6,390 nt of DNA from an uncultured Bacteroidales bacterium (GTDB taxonomy: Bacteria; Bacteroidota; Bacteroidia; Bacteroidales; Bacteroidaceae), in contig CALBKR010000211.1 in NCBI GenBank assembly GCA_937896105.1, forward strand, positions 1 through 6,390, written 5' to 3'. A program made the translations under genes and the position numbers. Each line of letters opens with the position of its first letter. Within the stretch, counting starts at the first letter, position 1. Shown piece by piece: positions 6,329 to 6,390 of this stretch. The notes under the pieces are model-generated. The model made no database searches and was not told the origin of the DNA. It worked only from the letters and a program-made list of their open reading frames with translations.

Positions 6329-6336
6329 CAAAATTA
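6329..6336 (-). promoter_or_regulatory. Possible -7 box of the structured RNA
   Basis: TAATTTTG on the minus strand matches TAnnTTTG exactly and would start transcription within a few bases of the closing helix at 6324. No TTTG is found 19-21 nt upstream (the bases there read TAAA or CTAA), so support rests on one element and its position. Confidence 0.3.
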
Positions 6337-6390
6337 CAATAAAAGGCCGTTGATATTTAGGAAAAAGCGAGGACCAGTGCACGATGTATG
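6337..6390. other. Right edge, nothing assignable
   Basis: This stretch is AT-rich with no recognisable promoter or frame of useful length. ATG triplets on the plus strand at 6384 and 6388 could begin a divergent gene outside the window, but too little sequence is present to say. Confidence 0.4.

Overview
The window looks like a chromosomal segment of a Bacteroidales bacterium, probably from a gut or oral host. The evidence is a BspA-type leucine-rich repeat protein, a GH109-type Gfo/Idh/MocA enzyme, a large MG2-domain surface protein of a Bacteroidetes-specific type, and promoter-like elements fitting the Bacteroidetes TTTG / TAnnTTTG pattern. All recognisable genes are on the minus strand, so the segment reads from right to left. 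I cannot name the species.

Right end (about 6102-6390): no protein gene is visible. On the minus strand this stretch reads as a structured RNA. It has a TAATTTTG -7 box, a long-range closing helix, a possible H-type pseudoknot, an alternative local hairpin that competes with the closing helix, and then a perfect 16-bp terminator hairpin ending 29 nt before the next gene. It could be a free-standing small RNA (6S-like in layout) or a riboswitch-like attenuator of the gene after it.

Centre: 2364-6101 encodes a 1245-residue exported protein. An MG2-domain/plug-family body is fused at its C-terminus to a TPR/Sel1 repeat array. After an 81-bp gap with its own promoter-like sequence, 1050-2282 encodes a 410-residue GH109-like oxidoreductase-fold enzyme. 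It has no signal peptide and lacks the GGHGGMD motif I expect in the family.

Left end (1-1049): base composition becomes clearly AT-rich (sample counts 19/60 G+C at 181-240 against 34/60 at 5281-5340). A 415-bp leader holds a promoter-like site, a perfect 12-bp-arm palindrome over the predicted start of transcription, and a long hairpin followed by a T-run. Then come a 97-residue protein of unknown function and, overlapping it by ATGA, the start of a secreted BspA-like LRR protein that runs off the left edge with near-identical 69-bp repeats. The layout suggests a surface-protein locus (right) and a separately regulated, possibly acquired, BspA operon (left).
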